This document shows, one piece after another, positions 35,601 through 49,140 of a DNA stretch of 64,000 nt. Source of the stretch: Lindgomyces ingoldianus (lineage: Eukaryota > Ascomycota > Dothideomycetes > Pleosporales > Lindgomycetaceae); contig NW_022985184.1 in NCBI RefSeq assembly GCF_010093535.1, positions 337,993-401,992 of the forward strand, read 5' to 3'. Made by a program: the position numbers and the translations under genes. The stretch's first letter is position 1. Each line of letters starts with the position of its first letter. The notes under the pieces are model-generated. The model ran no database searches. It was not told where the DNA came from and was given only the letters and a program-made list of their open reading frames with translations.

Positions 35601-38600
35601 ACGCTGCCGACGGCCCTGCGATGCTGCATTCACGATATGGTCCGCGAGCGGTGCGAAAGTCAGCCGGAGGACGCCGTCGCCGTTTGCGCCTGGGACGGCG
35701 AGTTAACATACCGTGCGCTATGGAAACAGGCGCAGCAGGTGGCCCATTACCTCGTGAACCATGTCGGACCTGAGGTGAAGGTAGGCTTGTGTATGGACAA
35801 GTCTCGATGGGCTGTGGTATCGATGCTGGCTATCCTCTTAGCGGGTGGTGTCGTGGTCCCCCTAGGGACACAACACCCCCGCGCTAGGGTTGAGGGTATA
35901 GTTGAGGACACCGGTATGAAGGTCATACTGGTGGACCAAATTCAAGCGCGTCGGCTGGCTGGCCTGGCGCCGCACCTAATAACTCTTAGCGACTCGTGGC
36001 TAGCCACGCTCCCGGCAATCATCGCAGCGACGACGGCGGCACCATGCATGACAGTGACTCCAGAGAATGCCGCTTGGATTATCTACACCTCTGGCAGCAC
36101 GGGTACGCCGAAAGGGGTTGTCTTAGAGCATGCGGCCTTGTCTACCAGCCTTCAGATTCAAGGTCAGAGGTACGGTACAGGACCTCAGACGCGCGTTCTA
36201 CAGTTTGCAGCCTTTACCTTTGACGTTAGCATCTCTGACGTCTTCGTGACTCTTATATACGGCGGCTGCGTCTGTATCATCTCGGAGGATGATCGAATGA
36301 ATCGCTTGGCTGAGGCAATGCGGGAGTTCGAGGTCAACTTTGGCAATCTCACGCCCACGGTGGTACAGTTGATTACGCCAGATCTTGTACCTTCTCTACA
36401 GACCTTGCTTATAGGCGGCGAACCTCTACAGGCAGCCATTGTGGACGCTTGGGCGCATCATGCCACTATTCTGAATTCCTACGGAGTATCGGAGTGCTCT
36501 ATCCATTCTGCGTGCAGCAGGCCAATTACAAACCCAAAGGACGTGTCGACAATCGGATTCCCAATCGCAGGAAACTGCTGGGTGGCCGATCCCACTGACT
36601 ACCACCTCCTTTCTCCAGTCGGCGTGGTGGGTCAATTGTTGCTGGAAGGGCCGTCTCTCGCCCGCGAGTATCTGAATGACCCAGTCAAGACAGCAGCGGC
36701 CTTCGTCACGGACCCGGCCTGGGTCGCCCAGCTTGGTTTCACCCCAGGGCGACGATTTTATCGCACCGGAGACCTCGTGCGCCAGAACAACGACGGCTCC
36801 CTCACCTATATTGGCCGCCGAGACGCGCAGATCAAGATCCGCGGTCAAAGAGTGGAGATCGGCGAGGTTGAACACCATATCTGTCAGTATCCAGCCACGA
36901 GCCAAGCCGCCGTGGTTTACACCAAGGAAGGTGTACACGCTCAGAAACTTGTCGCTTTCCTGAGTCTCCATGATTACGCATCTTCAGCGTCTCGCTCCTC
37001 TGAGGTTTTAACAGTTGATGCAGAGGTGCGAGCGGCAATGTCGTTCCACTTGGAGGAGATCCAACGGTCGCTGTACGAGCGAGTGATGCCGTACATGGTC
37101 CCGACCCTTTGGATACTCGTCAAGGCACTCCCGCTTAATGCTTCCGGCAAGATAGATCGGCGGCAGCTACTCCAGTGGCTAACCACCACTGATGCTGCCG
37201 AGCTCGACGACTTGGCCCCGACTGGGGAGGTGGTCGAAGCTATGGAGATTTCCATGACCCGCTTAGAGCGCGAGCTCCGCGAGGTATGGAGTGAGGTCCT
37301 TAACGTCCCCATTGCCAAGGTGATGCTCAACCGATCGTTTCTGAGCCTCGGAGGCGACTCGATCACGGCGATGCAGGTGGTATCGCAATGTCGTGGACGT
37401 CACATTATCCTCACCGTTCGTGACGTGCTCCAGTGCCAGTCCATCACTCAGCTGACATTGCATACCAAAGCGAATACCGACAGCGGTGCTGACCGGGCTT
37501 ACGATTCTTTCGAGCCGTTTACTCTATCACCAGTACAGGAATTGTTCTTCAGGGTGACCGCAGCGCACGGACTACAAACACAGGGAGAGGACCGCTTTAA
37601 CCAAAGCGTCCTGGTTCGTGTCACGAGACCAGTTGACATTCACGCCCTTTCCCGGGCCGTGGAAGTGGTCGTCGCCAAGCACGCCATGCTCCGGGCACGA
37701 TTTCACGGCAACAGTGAGGAAGGGTGGCGACAAACTATTGACGACAAGCTAATCGGATCGTATCGCCTCCGAGTCCTTCAAATTCAACGTGAGGCCGAAC
37801 TGATCGACGCTCTGACATCTGCGCAGACGTCACTGGACCTGGAGAACGGGCCGGTCTTCTCCGTGCACGTGCTCCAGCAGGGTGAGGTTCAAATGTTGTT
37901 CCTGGTCGCCCATCATCTTGTCGTTGACCTTGTATCGTGGCGGATCATTCTCCATGACCTCACCGAGGTGCTGGAGAAGCAGTTGCTATCAGTCCCTAAA
38001 GGACTCTCTTTCCAAACATGGTGCCGGCTACAGGACGAGATACCGTCCTGGCAGCTGGAACCCTCGCGGGTCCTGCCGTACAAAGTCCCGAGCCCTGAGT
38101 GGGCGTACTGGGGGCTCGAGCGCGGGTTTTGCATCGAGGCACACCGCGAGCAGCGCAAAGTCTGGCTCGATGAGCACACAACATCCCTCCTCCTCGGCTC
38201 GTGTCATCACGCGATGCGTACCGAGCCAATCGAGATTTTCCTGGCCGCCCTGCTCCATTCTTTTCACCACGCTTTTCCTGACCGAGAGGTGCCGGCGGTG
38301 TTCAATGAGGGCCACGGCCGAGAGTCTTGGGACGACACGATTGAGCTGTCCGCGACAGTGGGGTGGTTCACTACGATTACCCCCCTTTTTGTTCCTAACG
38401 CCGGTTATGACGTGATTGAGACGCTCCGCCGGACCAAGGACAGACGTCGAAGCGTCCCTGGGAAGGGGTTGCCCTACTTCACTTCACGGTTTCGGACCAG
38501 CTCCGGCAGAGAAGCGTTCAGGGACCACGACTACCCGGAAATTCTCTTCAACTATCAGGGCCGATACCAGCAGCTCGAACGGGAAGACAGTCTCTTTGTG

Positions 38601-41600
38601 TTACAGACGGTGGATGAAGATAGGGAAATGGCCCTCCCCTCGGCCATAGGCGCCAACACAAGAGCGCAGGCTATCTTTGACGTGAATGCGTCTATAGTGG
38701 CGGGGAGGGCCTGCACCGTGTTCCGATTCGGCCCCGAGACCCAATACCAGTCCCGGATTCAGCAGTGGTTGGAGGGATACGAGCAATCTATGTGCGAACT
38801 GATCCGTCGGCTGATGGAGATGAAGCCTGTCGCGACTGTCAGTGACTTCCCACTGGCAACTGTAACAGCAGAGGAACTGGACAGCTTCGAAGGGATATAC
38901 CTGCCACAGCTGGGTATCGTGGACCTGCGGGACATAGAAGACATCTACCCCTGCTCTCCCGTCCAGCAAGGAATTTTGATCAGTCAAGCGAAGGACCCAA
39001 GAACCTACCAGGTCCGGCAAGTTTGTGAAATTCGGCGGCGGGAAACATCGCCCGTGCCTAGTGTAGAAGTCCTTATTGAGGCTTGGCAGCGTGTAGTTGA
39101 CCGTCATAGTATCCTGAGAACGGCCATAGTCGAAGTCTCTTCGGCTACGGACCCTTACCACCAGATGGTGCTCAAGTCGTGGAAGGCCGCTGTTATGGTC
39201 ATCGAATGTCAAGATAACGAAGTGGCAGCTCAAATATCTACTCTTGCCAGGCTTGAACGCCAAGATTGCCGACCCGGTCATCGCTTGACCATCATACAAA
39301 CCACCACTGGCCGGACGCAAGCCATACTAGACATCGACCATGCCCTGTGTGATGCTTCCTCGATCCAACTCATCGTACAAGATTGGGTGCAAGCGTACGA
39401 TGGACGACTTCCGCCGGGCCCAGGACGCCTCTACAGCAGCTACATAACTTACCTTCAGCAAGAGTCCCGCGCCGTGGATCTCGAGTACTGGACGCGGCTC
39501 CTTAAACATGCCCAGCCTAGCCATGTACCGCCCTTATCGAAGCATCCAGCAACCTCGAAGTTCCACCAACAATCTGTCCAGATGAGCACAGCGCAAATCA
39601 CAGATTTGGCCGCATTCCGGGCTCTGTCCCAAAACCGCGGCGTCACGGTGGCAAACATCATTCAGCTGGCATGGGGGCTGGTGCTGGCTAGCTACACCGC
39701 ATCAAACAACGTCTGCTTCGGCTACCTTATCAACGGACGCGACGCCCCAGTCGAGGGCATTCACGAACTGGTGGGTCCGATGATATACATGACAGTGTGC
39801 TATATCAACATCGACAGAGGTATGACAGTCCTAGAAGCCATCCAGCGGGTCCGCGATCGCTTCCTCGAGGGCCTGGATCATCAACGCACATCTCTAGCGG
39901 CGATCCAGCACGCTCTCCGGCTTCCCGAGCAAGGCCTATTCAACACGGGGATCTCCTACAGGCGCGGGTCGGGCTTCGCTGCCAGTCGCGGGGAGCATAT
40001 CGACTTGGAGGCAATTAGTGCGGATGATGGCATGGACTATGATCTCGCGCTTGGCATCGAAGCCACGGACGATCGCCTAGGTTTTGGCCTCCAGTGGCGG
40101 ACGTCATTCACGGACCAGGCGGGCGCGGAGAGGTTGCTGCGCACTGTCGTTAGTATCGCACAGAGGCTGGTCCAAAATCCCGACGAGAAGTTGAGGACCA
40201 TATCTTCCCTGAGTGCGGAAGATAGTGCGCAGATTCGGGAGTGGAATGCCACAGTGCCGGCGCGCCTACAGTGCTGTATCCACGACCTAGTGCAGGCACG
40301 GTGCGAGAGCCAGCCGGATGCCATCGCTGTCAGCGCGTGGGATGGCGAATTGACCTATCGCGAGTTGTGGATGCAGGCGCAACGGTTGGCTCACCACCTC
40401 GTCAACCGAAGCGGCGTTCGGCCAGAGATCAAGGTCGGCTTGTGTATGGACAAGTCTCAATGGGCAGTCGTGTCGATGCTGGCTATTCTCCTAGCTGGTG
40501 GCGTGGTTGTGCCGCTGGGAACGCAGCACCCTCGAGCCCGCCTGGGGGTAATTGTCGAAGATACCGCTATGTCGATTATCATAGTGGACCAGATGCAGGC
40601 GAGCCGATTAGCTGGCCTCGTTCCCCAAGTACTCCTTGTGGATGGGTCGTGGCTGGCTACTCTCCCTGTCATTACCGCGTCAAACTCGACAGTGACCCCG
40701 GATAATGCTGCCTGGATTATATATACCTCTGGAAGCACAGGCAAGCCAAAGGGCGTTGTGCTGGAGCACGCCGCACTGTGTACTAGCCTCCAGGTTCAAG
40801 GTCAGAGATTTCATATGGGTCCGCAGACCCGGACCCTCCAGTTTTCGGCCTTTACTTTCGACGTGAGCATCGCTGATATCTTTGCGACTGTTATATATGG
40901 CGGGTGCGTTTGTATCATACCTGAGTCTGACAGGCTCAACAACCTCGCTGGCGCCATGGAAATGATATCGGCGAATTTTGTCCAACTGACACCTACTGTT
41001 GCACAACTTCTCTCTCCATACACGGTGCCTTCGTTACGAGTATTAGTCCTCGGAGGAGAGATATCGAAGCCGGATATGATCAAGATCTGGGCACAACATG
41101 CGACAGTCCTTATTGCATATGGACCGACGGAATGTTCGATTGCTTCCTCTTACAGTGACCCGCTTGTGGACGAAGGTCCCTCGATCGGTTTACCATTGGC
41201 GGGATGCTTCTGGGTGACCGACCTAACCGACTATCATCGTCTCTCACCTATCGGTGTAACTGGTGAGCTACTACTGGAAGGCCCACTACTCGCTCGCGAG
41301 TACCTGAACGACGAGGCTAAGACGGCGGCGGCCTTCGTTACAGACCCAGCTTGGGCCGTCGCCCAGCTCGGATTGGCCCCAGGACGACGCCGTTTCTACC
41401 GTACCGGAGACCTCGTACGACAAAATAGCGATGGCTCCCTTACCTATATTGGCCGTCAAGATACCCAAATTAAGATCCGAGGCCAGCGAGTCGAGATTGG
41501 GGAGATCGAAAATTGGATCAGCCGCCTGCTACCTGAGGTTCAAAGTGCAGCAGTTGACCTAGTGGTACGCGAAGGCACTGACGGTCGTGGTGAGCAGTTC

Positions 41601-44600
41601 TTGTTAGCTGCGGCGGTCGACTTTAAAATGGACAGCCGATATCTTACGGGCGACAACCAGCCACAGTCAGCTTCCATCCCTCTCACACCCTCAAGCCTCC
41701 TACGAGAGACGTTTCAGCAGCTACGCGCCTCCCTATCTAGCGTCTTACCGGTCTATATGGTGCCTAATGCCTATATCCCGATGAATCACCTCCCTCTCAA
41801 TAGTTCAGGCAAGCTAGATAGACGAATTATCCACGATATATTGAATAAGACCGCCACCGAATACGTTCAGACGGTCGTTTCTGATGGAGAGGAGAAATGC
41901 TTACCCTCGAGTGAGACAGAGCGCCGTTTGCAAACTCTATGGGCAGAGGCGCTCGGTCTGGAGCCGGACAAGATCGGCATGCGCGACCATTTCTTTCAAA
42001 TGGGCGGCGACTCGATCTCGGCTATGAGGCTGGTTGCTGCTGGACGCGGGCTCTCGCTGGCCTTGACAGTCGCTGATATCTTTCAGCATCCCCGGATCGT
42101 AGATCTAGCCCGTACGATAGACCACCAAGACTCTGGAAAGTCGAACAATCCGGTGGCGAATGCACCACCATTCTCTCTCTGGGTACCTGAGGCCGGAGCT
42201 GGAGCCGGGCCAGACAAGCTACTCCAATCGCAGCTCGAAGTCATCGCTGACCAGTGTAGCGTCGCGACGGCCCAAATCGAAGATATTTACCCATGCACGC
42301 CACTCCAGGAAGGCTTGATGGCTATCTCAACTCAGCAAGCAGCGGCGTACATGGCACAGCGAATTTTCCGCCTCGGGCCAGAGGTCGACCTGGATCGTTT
42401 CTGTGCTTCTTGGACGAGGGTCGCAGAGTTGACCGCCGTTCTGCGGACCCGGATCGTTCCCGCTGGACGGCAAGGCTGCATCCAAGTGGTCGTACGCCAA
42501 CCGGTGTCCTGGATCCACTCAGACTCACTTTCTACTTACCTGGCCGCAGACCATCAGACTCCAGTAGCCTACGGTAGTCCACTCACACGGTTTGCTCTAA
42601 TACAAGAACCTGGTCAGGGTGAAGAGAGCACCACCCAGCGCTTCTTCGTCTGGACCGGCCACCACAGTACCTACGACGGATGGAGTCTTCGAAAGATCGC
42701 TGAGCTGTTACGTCTAGTGTACCAAGACGACCACATTCCTCCTGCTGTCCCCTTTTCACGCTTTGTCGTGTATCTGAAAGGCGTTGACCCAGTCAGAAAT
42801 GAAGCATTTTGGCGAAGGCAGTTAGAGGAAGTCCACGCCGCACAATTTCCTGTTCTACGCCAGGCTCAATATCGCCCCCACGTGGCGCAGAAAGTAACGC
42901 GGTATATGGCGCGACACAGCTACCGAGGCCACGAGACCGTATCGACCGTCTTGCGCGCCGCCTGGGCAATGGTCGTGGCCCAGTGGACTGGGGTGGACGA
43001 CGTGATCTTCGCGGTAACGGTGTCGGGTCGTAGCGCTCCCGTGGTAGACATCCTTGACCTGGTGGCACCGACGATCGCTACGGTGCCGGTTCGGATACGT
43101 GTTGATCGAGAGAAAACAGTCCACGACTTCCTGTCAGGGGTGCAAGACCAGGCCACGGAGATGATCGCCTACGAGCACACGGGTCTGCAAAACATCCGCC
43201 GCATCGTTCCCGAGGCCGCTGCCAGTCTCAACCTAGGCCACCTGTTTTTAGTCCAGGCTCCCACTGAAGTGGAAAAGGGCGCTATGGCTGGTTTGCCTGG
43301 CGTTGAAGTCATGGAGGGCTCCATGGAGGGGTTCCACAGCTACCCTTTGATTGTGGAATGCGTGTTGGACGATAAATGGGAGACCGTGAAGGTAGAAGCC
43401 CGCTTCGACGAGATTGTGATCTCAGAGCCCCAAGTATTACGTGTCTTGGCGCAGTATGAACATGTCTTTCAACAACTCTTAGCGGGCAAGATAAATCGCG
43501 TCCAAGAGGTGGAGGTCCTCAGCGAAGAGGATCGTGCAACTATCCGCACATGGAACACCACGGCGCCGGCGCCCTTACGATGTTGTATCCATGATATGGT
43601 CCGGGATCGCTGCAAGAGTCAGCCGGACAGTATCGCCATCTGTGCCTGGGACGGGGACCTAACTTACCATGCTCTATGGACGCAATCGCAGCGAGTAGCC
43701 TATTATCTCGTGAGGCATGGTGTCGGACCAGAGGTCAAGGTGGGCCTATGTATGGATAAATCGCGATGGACGGCGATATCGATGCTAGCTATTCTGCAGG
43801 CTGGCGGCACTGTCGTGCCTCTAGGCACACAGCACCCTCGCGCTCGCATAGAGGGCATAGTCGACGATACCGATATGAAGATTATTCTAGTTGATTCTAC
43901 CCAGGCTCTCCGGTTGGCTGGGCTATTGCTCTCTCTAGTGACTGTGAGTGATTCCTGGCTCACCACGCTCTCTCCGACAGCAGTGGTAGCAGCGCCATGT
44001 ACGAAAATCACACCAGATCACGCGGCCTGGATCATCTACACCTCTGGTAGTACAGGCACGCCCAAAGGGGTGGTTCTAGAGCACGCTGCGCTCTGTTCCA
44101 GTCTCAAAGCTCACGGAGCGAAGTTTGGCATAGATGAGCACACACGAACCTTGCAGTTCGCCGCTCATACCTTCGATGTCTGTATATCGGAGGTTTTCGC
44201 CACGATTATCTACGGCGGATGCGTTTGTATCGCCTCTGATACCGATCGGCTGAACAATCTTGCTGGTGCTATAGAGTCGATGGCAGTCAACTTTGCCCAG
44301 CTGACCTCTACGGTAGCGCAGCTACTGTCACCTAGAACCGCGCCATCACTGAAGTCAATAGTCCTTATGGGCGAGGCTGTGAAGCCGGCTGTGATCACTA
44401 TATGGGGACTCCACGCGACAGTCATCAGTGCATACGGACCTTCAGAGTCTTCTATTCACTCTTCGTATAGCGGTTCTCTTGTGGATCCTGAGGATGCTCT
44501 CTCTATCGGACGGCCGCTGGCGGGATGTTTCTGGGTAACAAACCCTACCAACTACAATCGCCTTTGTCCAGTCGGTGTCGGCGTAGTAGGCGAACTCCTA

Positions 44601-47117
44601 CTAGAAGGCCCGCTCCTTGCCCGCGGATATCTTAACGACCCGGCTAAAACGGCGGCAGTGTTCGTTACTGACCCGGAGTGGGTTACTCAGCTCGGCGTTA
44701 CTCCAGGGCGGCGTTTATATCGCACTGGGGACCTCGTGCGCCAGCATTATGATGGCACACTATCGTATGTCGGTCGCTATGACACTCAGGTTAAAATACG
44801 CGGCCAGCGCGTCGAAATCGGCGAGATCGAAAACTGGGTCGGACGTCTGCTTCCCGAGGTCCAGATGGTAGCGGCCAGCCTAATATCGCGCGAGAGCAGC
44901 CGTGGTGAACAGATCCTCTTGGCCGTGGCCGTCGACTTCAAGCCCAATAGCAGATATCTGGCCCAAGGCGACCAATTGGCGTCTGAGCTCCTCCCGTCAT
45001 CAAACCTCCTGCGAGAGGCCTTCCACCAATTACGTGCTAGCTTGTTTAACGTGCTACCAGCCTACATGGTGCCCAATGTCTATATCCCTATGAGCCGCCT
45101 CCCTCTTAACGCCTCGGGCAAGCTAGATCGGCGGAAGGTTCACGAAATTCTTGCATCGCAGGACCCACAAATTCTTTTGCAGTTTGTGTCCAGCCAATCA
45201 AATGAGAACGAGTTAGAGTCTCCGGTCGCCGCTCAGCTTCGCACTCTCTTGGCAGATCTCCTCAACATCGAAGAGCAATTGATTGGTGGTAACGATAACA
45301 TCTTCCAACTTGGAAGTGATTCTATCACAGCAATGAAGCTGGTTACGCTTGCAAGAGCTCAGAACATCTCGCTTAGTGTGGCAGATATCTTCCGATCGTC
45401 GACCATCTCGGGAATGGCCACCCTAGCCAAAATGACGGAGATGCCTCGACCCCAAGAATTGCGTGAGTATCGGCCGTTCTCGCTGTTGGACGTGCTTGCA
45501 GTGCCAACATATATTGAAGAACAAATGTGCCCATTGGTGAACGCACCAAGTGACGACATTGTTGATGTACTTCCAGTGACCGACGTGCAAGCATACAGCA
45601 TCGTCACCAGCCTCATGAAAAACCAGATGGAATTGCGTTACTTCAAATGGGTTGCCAACGGTCCAGTCGATGTCGCTTACCTGAAAGCGTGCTGTGCGAG
45701 ACTTGTCGATCGGCTCGAGCCCCTCCGAACCGTGTACGTTTTCAGTCACGGCACGCTTCTACAAGTTGTGCTCCGAACATACGACCAGGAAATCGCCACG
45801 TATAAGGTTCAGGGTCCCATTGAGCCTTTTGCGGAAAAGCTAATGCAAGCTGGCATGCATCGGCCGCCCAAACTTGGTCAACCTCTATTTGACGTGGCCA
45901 TTATCAGTCAAAAAGATTCTCTTAAACATTGGATCCTCTTCCGCATTACTCATGCGGCATACGATGGGATTTCCCTTCCCATGATCTGGTCAACCCTTCA
46001 AAGCATTTATACGGAGCAACCCAAGCAATCATATCCTAGTTTCCCGTCATTCATGGCAGACCAGGCACAGCGGACCACAGAAGAAACGTATGACTACTGG
46101 AGAAAACTTCTAGATGGATCTTCGATGCCTCAGATTGGACAATTCTTGGACCCAGTCCTCCAGATACCATTCATGCTTGCGAAGGTGGCGCCTCCTCCTT
46201 CCATCCGGATTCGAACCTTGCATGGTGAGGGACTGACGCCAGCCATTTACATCAAGTCGGCATGGACAGTTGTGCTTGCAAAATGCACGGGCCGTGACGA
46301 CGTTGTCTTTGGTGATACTGTGTCAAATCGGGACTACTCCGACGCCCAAGTTGCTGGCGCTCTAGGCTGTTGCATCAACATCATACCTTTCAGAGTTCGC
46401 CTCCAGCCTTCCTGGAAGAACGTTGATCTTTTACGATGCGTGCGTGACCAACAGCTGGCTAGTGCCCCAAATTCGTGTCTTGGGTTCCGCGGCATCTTCA
46501 AAGATTGCACAGACTGGCCCGCCGGGACAAGATACACTTCGTCTCTGAACCACCTGAACAGTCCGCCAAGAGCTTCCACGATAGGTGGCCACGAGTACCA
46601 AATCAGTCCTGCTGGACTAGAGAACTTTGGACTCTCCGACTTGGCATTAACGTCGATACAGTATTCGGACTTGGTGACTCTGGAGCTGGGTTATGGGAAA
46701 GATAGGGTCGAGCCTGAAGTTGCCACACACATTCTCAGCCTCCTTCAGTCAGTCATTGAAGCAATGATGGACTTCCCCGGGGCACCAGTTGTAGATTTGC
46801 CACAGTTACCACCAAGCTTCGACGTGCCCCTACTTGCCAGAACGATGAGAAAACCCGAGAGGGTCGTCGAAACGCAAGAAGCCGGCCGGCCGATTGAGCC
46901 GAGTGCTCGCATTGTAAGGGCATGGAACGCGACTCTTGGGCAAAAGCTTGGCCCATATCCAGTAGGAAATGGCCCACCCCCATCGTTGTTTAAACTTGGT
47001 GGTGATATGGTTGATGCTGCGGCGCTGGCGAATCACTTGCAGCATGAAGGGTCGGACGTTACGATTGAGGACATTCTCGAAAGCTCAGATCTTGAAGTTG
47101 TTGCACAAGGACTTTGA
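32700..47117 (+). CDS. Nonribosomal peptide synthetase, T-E*-C-A-T-E-C-A-T-C-A-T-C-T*
   Basis: Two exons, 32700-35336 and 35391-47117 (54-bp intron), giving about 4787 residues. Domains by key motif and base position: T0 LGGDSL, 32783; E0 HRAFMDFSSW, 33295 (degenerate); C1 SHALMDG, 34653; A1 IIYTSGSTGTPKG, 36078; T1 LGGDSI, 37345; E1 HHLVVDLVSW, 37910, with EGHGRE and TVGWFT; C2 DHALCDA, 39336; A2 about 40250-41830; T2 MGGDSI, 42000; C3 HHSTYDGW, 42660; A3 about 43560-45140; T3 LGSDSI, 45308; terminal C THAAYDG, 45948; final carrier-like LGGDMV, 46989, with Met for Ser. Three A domains predict three amino acids, the first epimerised. With no A domain at the start, T0 is probably loaded with the PKS acyl chain by the nearby acyl-CoA ligase. 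The terminal C probably cyclises or releases the product. The start codon is uncertain; an upstream exon is possible. Confidence 0.93.
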
Positions 47118-47693
47118 AGTGATTCACAGTTGGCTGAAAGAACACGGCACCTGAGGACATACAGACAAGAAAGCATTCTGTCTTTTTGTCTTGCAGAAGG
47201 GCCATACATGACTCCGCGGGTTATCCCTAGCGTGAGTCGAGGCAGGCGTAACGAGACATATTAGTCAAGCCCTCGAACAAGCATGAAAACAACTATGGAG
47301 TGACACCAGTCAGATCAACCGTCAGTGGCCATATCCAGCCAGCCCATTGATGCCCCTCCTTGTAATTTTATTTTCTTAGCTATTCTAAATACCGTCCTAT
47401 ACCCACCAGTGCTCTTTTTGCTGTGATGCAGGCGTACAGCCCCTCCATTAGACAGCTGAAACACAAGAATCAGATTCAAAACAGCGAGATCGTCTCACTC
47501 TAAGAGTGGCAAGGCGATCCGGCTTTCGACAAAGATGAACTGCAAGCCACACGCTTAGTGTAAAAACGTCCGTCCGTACCTAAAAGGCGTTACAGATATT
47601 AAGTAGAGTCTTGGCATGGGGTAAAGTTCTAAAATCGCTTTGAAGCCGCTCAAAAGACTATATGTTCGCGTATACAAAAGCATCTCTTATAGG
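47118..47693. other. Intergenic region between NRPS and solo LTR
   Basis: Holds the NRPS 3' flank. No gene recognised. It ends with ATAGG, one arm of the solo LTR target duplication. Confidence 0.5.
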
Positions 47694-48084
47694 TGTCAGA
47701 TTGAAGCACTGTTTCTGGGCTTCCTGAGATGAATGATGGGTTTGGATATGATGTATGGGATGATTGTTGATTGTATTGATTTATCGATCCTTTTTCTGCT
47801 CTACTCGTGTTGCTCGGCTTTTTGTTTTGCCGATCCGAGTCCCTCGCGCACTTGCCCTATGCGCGACCAGCTTGCAAAATGCTGCAATTTGCTGCAATTT
47901 GCTGCAAAATGCTGCAAAATGCTGCAACATGCTGCAAAATGCTGCAACATGCTGCAAAATGCTGCAATTTGCTGCAACATGCAGCAATTTGCAGCAACAT
48001 ACTGTTCGAGCTTATTGCTCGTACTATGTAGCAGCTTTCGTCAAGCGTTCCTCCTGTCTTGACAGTAGGTGCGCATATCTGACA
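47694..48084 (-). mobile_element. Solo Copia LTR with TSD ATAGG
   Basis: 391 bp from TGTCAGATTGAAGC to GCGCATATCTGACA, the same LTR as at 13643-14023. It is flanked by perfect 5-bp duplications ATAGG (47689-47693 and 48085-48089), with no internal retrotransposon sequence on either side. It has about thirteen copies of the 10-bp TGCTGCAANN unit against about eleven in the 381-bp copy. It shows no RIP-like decay. It was most likely formed by LTR-LTR recombination of a full element. Small open frames here (47733-48105) are products of the tandem array. Confidence 0.93.
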
Positions 48085-49140
48085 ATAGGACTAACCAAAA
48101 TCTAGGTCTTAGTTCTAACACTGCCTATATAAAAGATGCTGTAGCCTCAGATAGGCATGAGTTATAAGAAAAGTGATGTATTGTAGACTAAGTGTCTAAG
48201 AAGCTATATGTGTTATAAGACACTAAGGCTAAGGCTGTATGCACGCGGAATAAGAAAGATACTTTCTTGAAGAACCTAATCCCCCACAGCCACCCTCATT
48301 TGCTATTAGAGATTCTATTGTTACTTGTAAGAAAGTTATTAATTTATCCTGAATAAAGGTTTAAACACTATTTACGTATAAGTGTTACATCTTACGAGCA
48401 GATTATCCTTCCTTTCCAGGAAGAAAGTGGCTAGTCCCGATTAGGAAGGATAACAGGCTTTGCTTAGAAGGTCTTAGCAGCGCCAATCATATTTGGAGGG
48501 AAAAACCACGCAGCAGAAGTGATTTTAACACCCCCAACCGCGTTGTCTTCAATCACAATAGGGAAAAAAGAAGGCCAGATCAAGCATGTAGCAGAGCAGA
48601 ATAATTACTTGAAGCTTAAAAACGTAGAACAACAAAGCGTTTTAGTTATTTGGTTTTCCACCAATCAGATCAATAACCGGCTTATATCCAGACCAATAGG
48701 AGAGAGGGCTTGGCGGTAGAGATAGTGTATTATTTGATGATGATGTATTATTTGATACTTAAATCTTAAGAAGCAAACTAGATTGCCCGTACCCTCCACC
48801 TAAGTACGAGTACTTAATTTTTAATGCTAGCTCTGTCCACACTGTCTCTGGAGGCATCGGGATAGCGAGTTCTCAAGCTACGATGAGACTTGATTGCATC
48901 TTGTACAGTACATAGTTCTCTCGTTCATGTACTGCTAGCTCAAAGGCTGGCTCTGCATCACTGATCTCACTGCTAAACTTTGGCCGTAAGTTACGAGCTA
49001 TCTTAGGTGTATAGATGGTAGAGAAGAAGCCTGAGGTAGAAATTATCTAATTCTAGTCCAGTGGGTTTCATGGTTTTCTACTGAACTTGTCTTAAGAATC
49101 TGATCGTTTCATTTTTCGAATCATCCAAAACAGCCTGTTT
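48085..49140. other. Intergenic region, old repeat debris
   Basis: Mixed composition. A 66-codon frame at 48519-48719 has no recognisable domain. No structured repeat identified. Confidence 0.4.

Noticed and set aside
36426..47045. Numerous 60-180 codon frames antisense or out of frame to the NRPS
   Set aside because: Shadows of a GC-rich coding region; the NRPS frame alone carries domain motifs.
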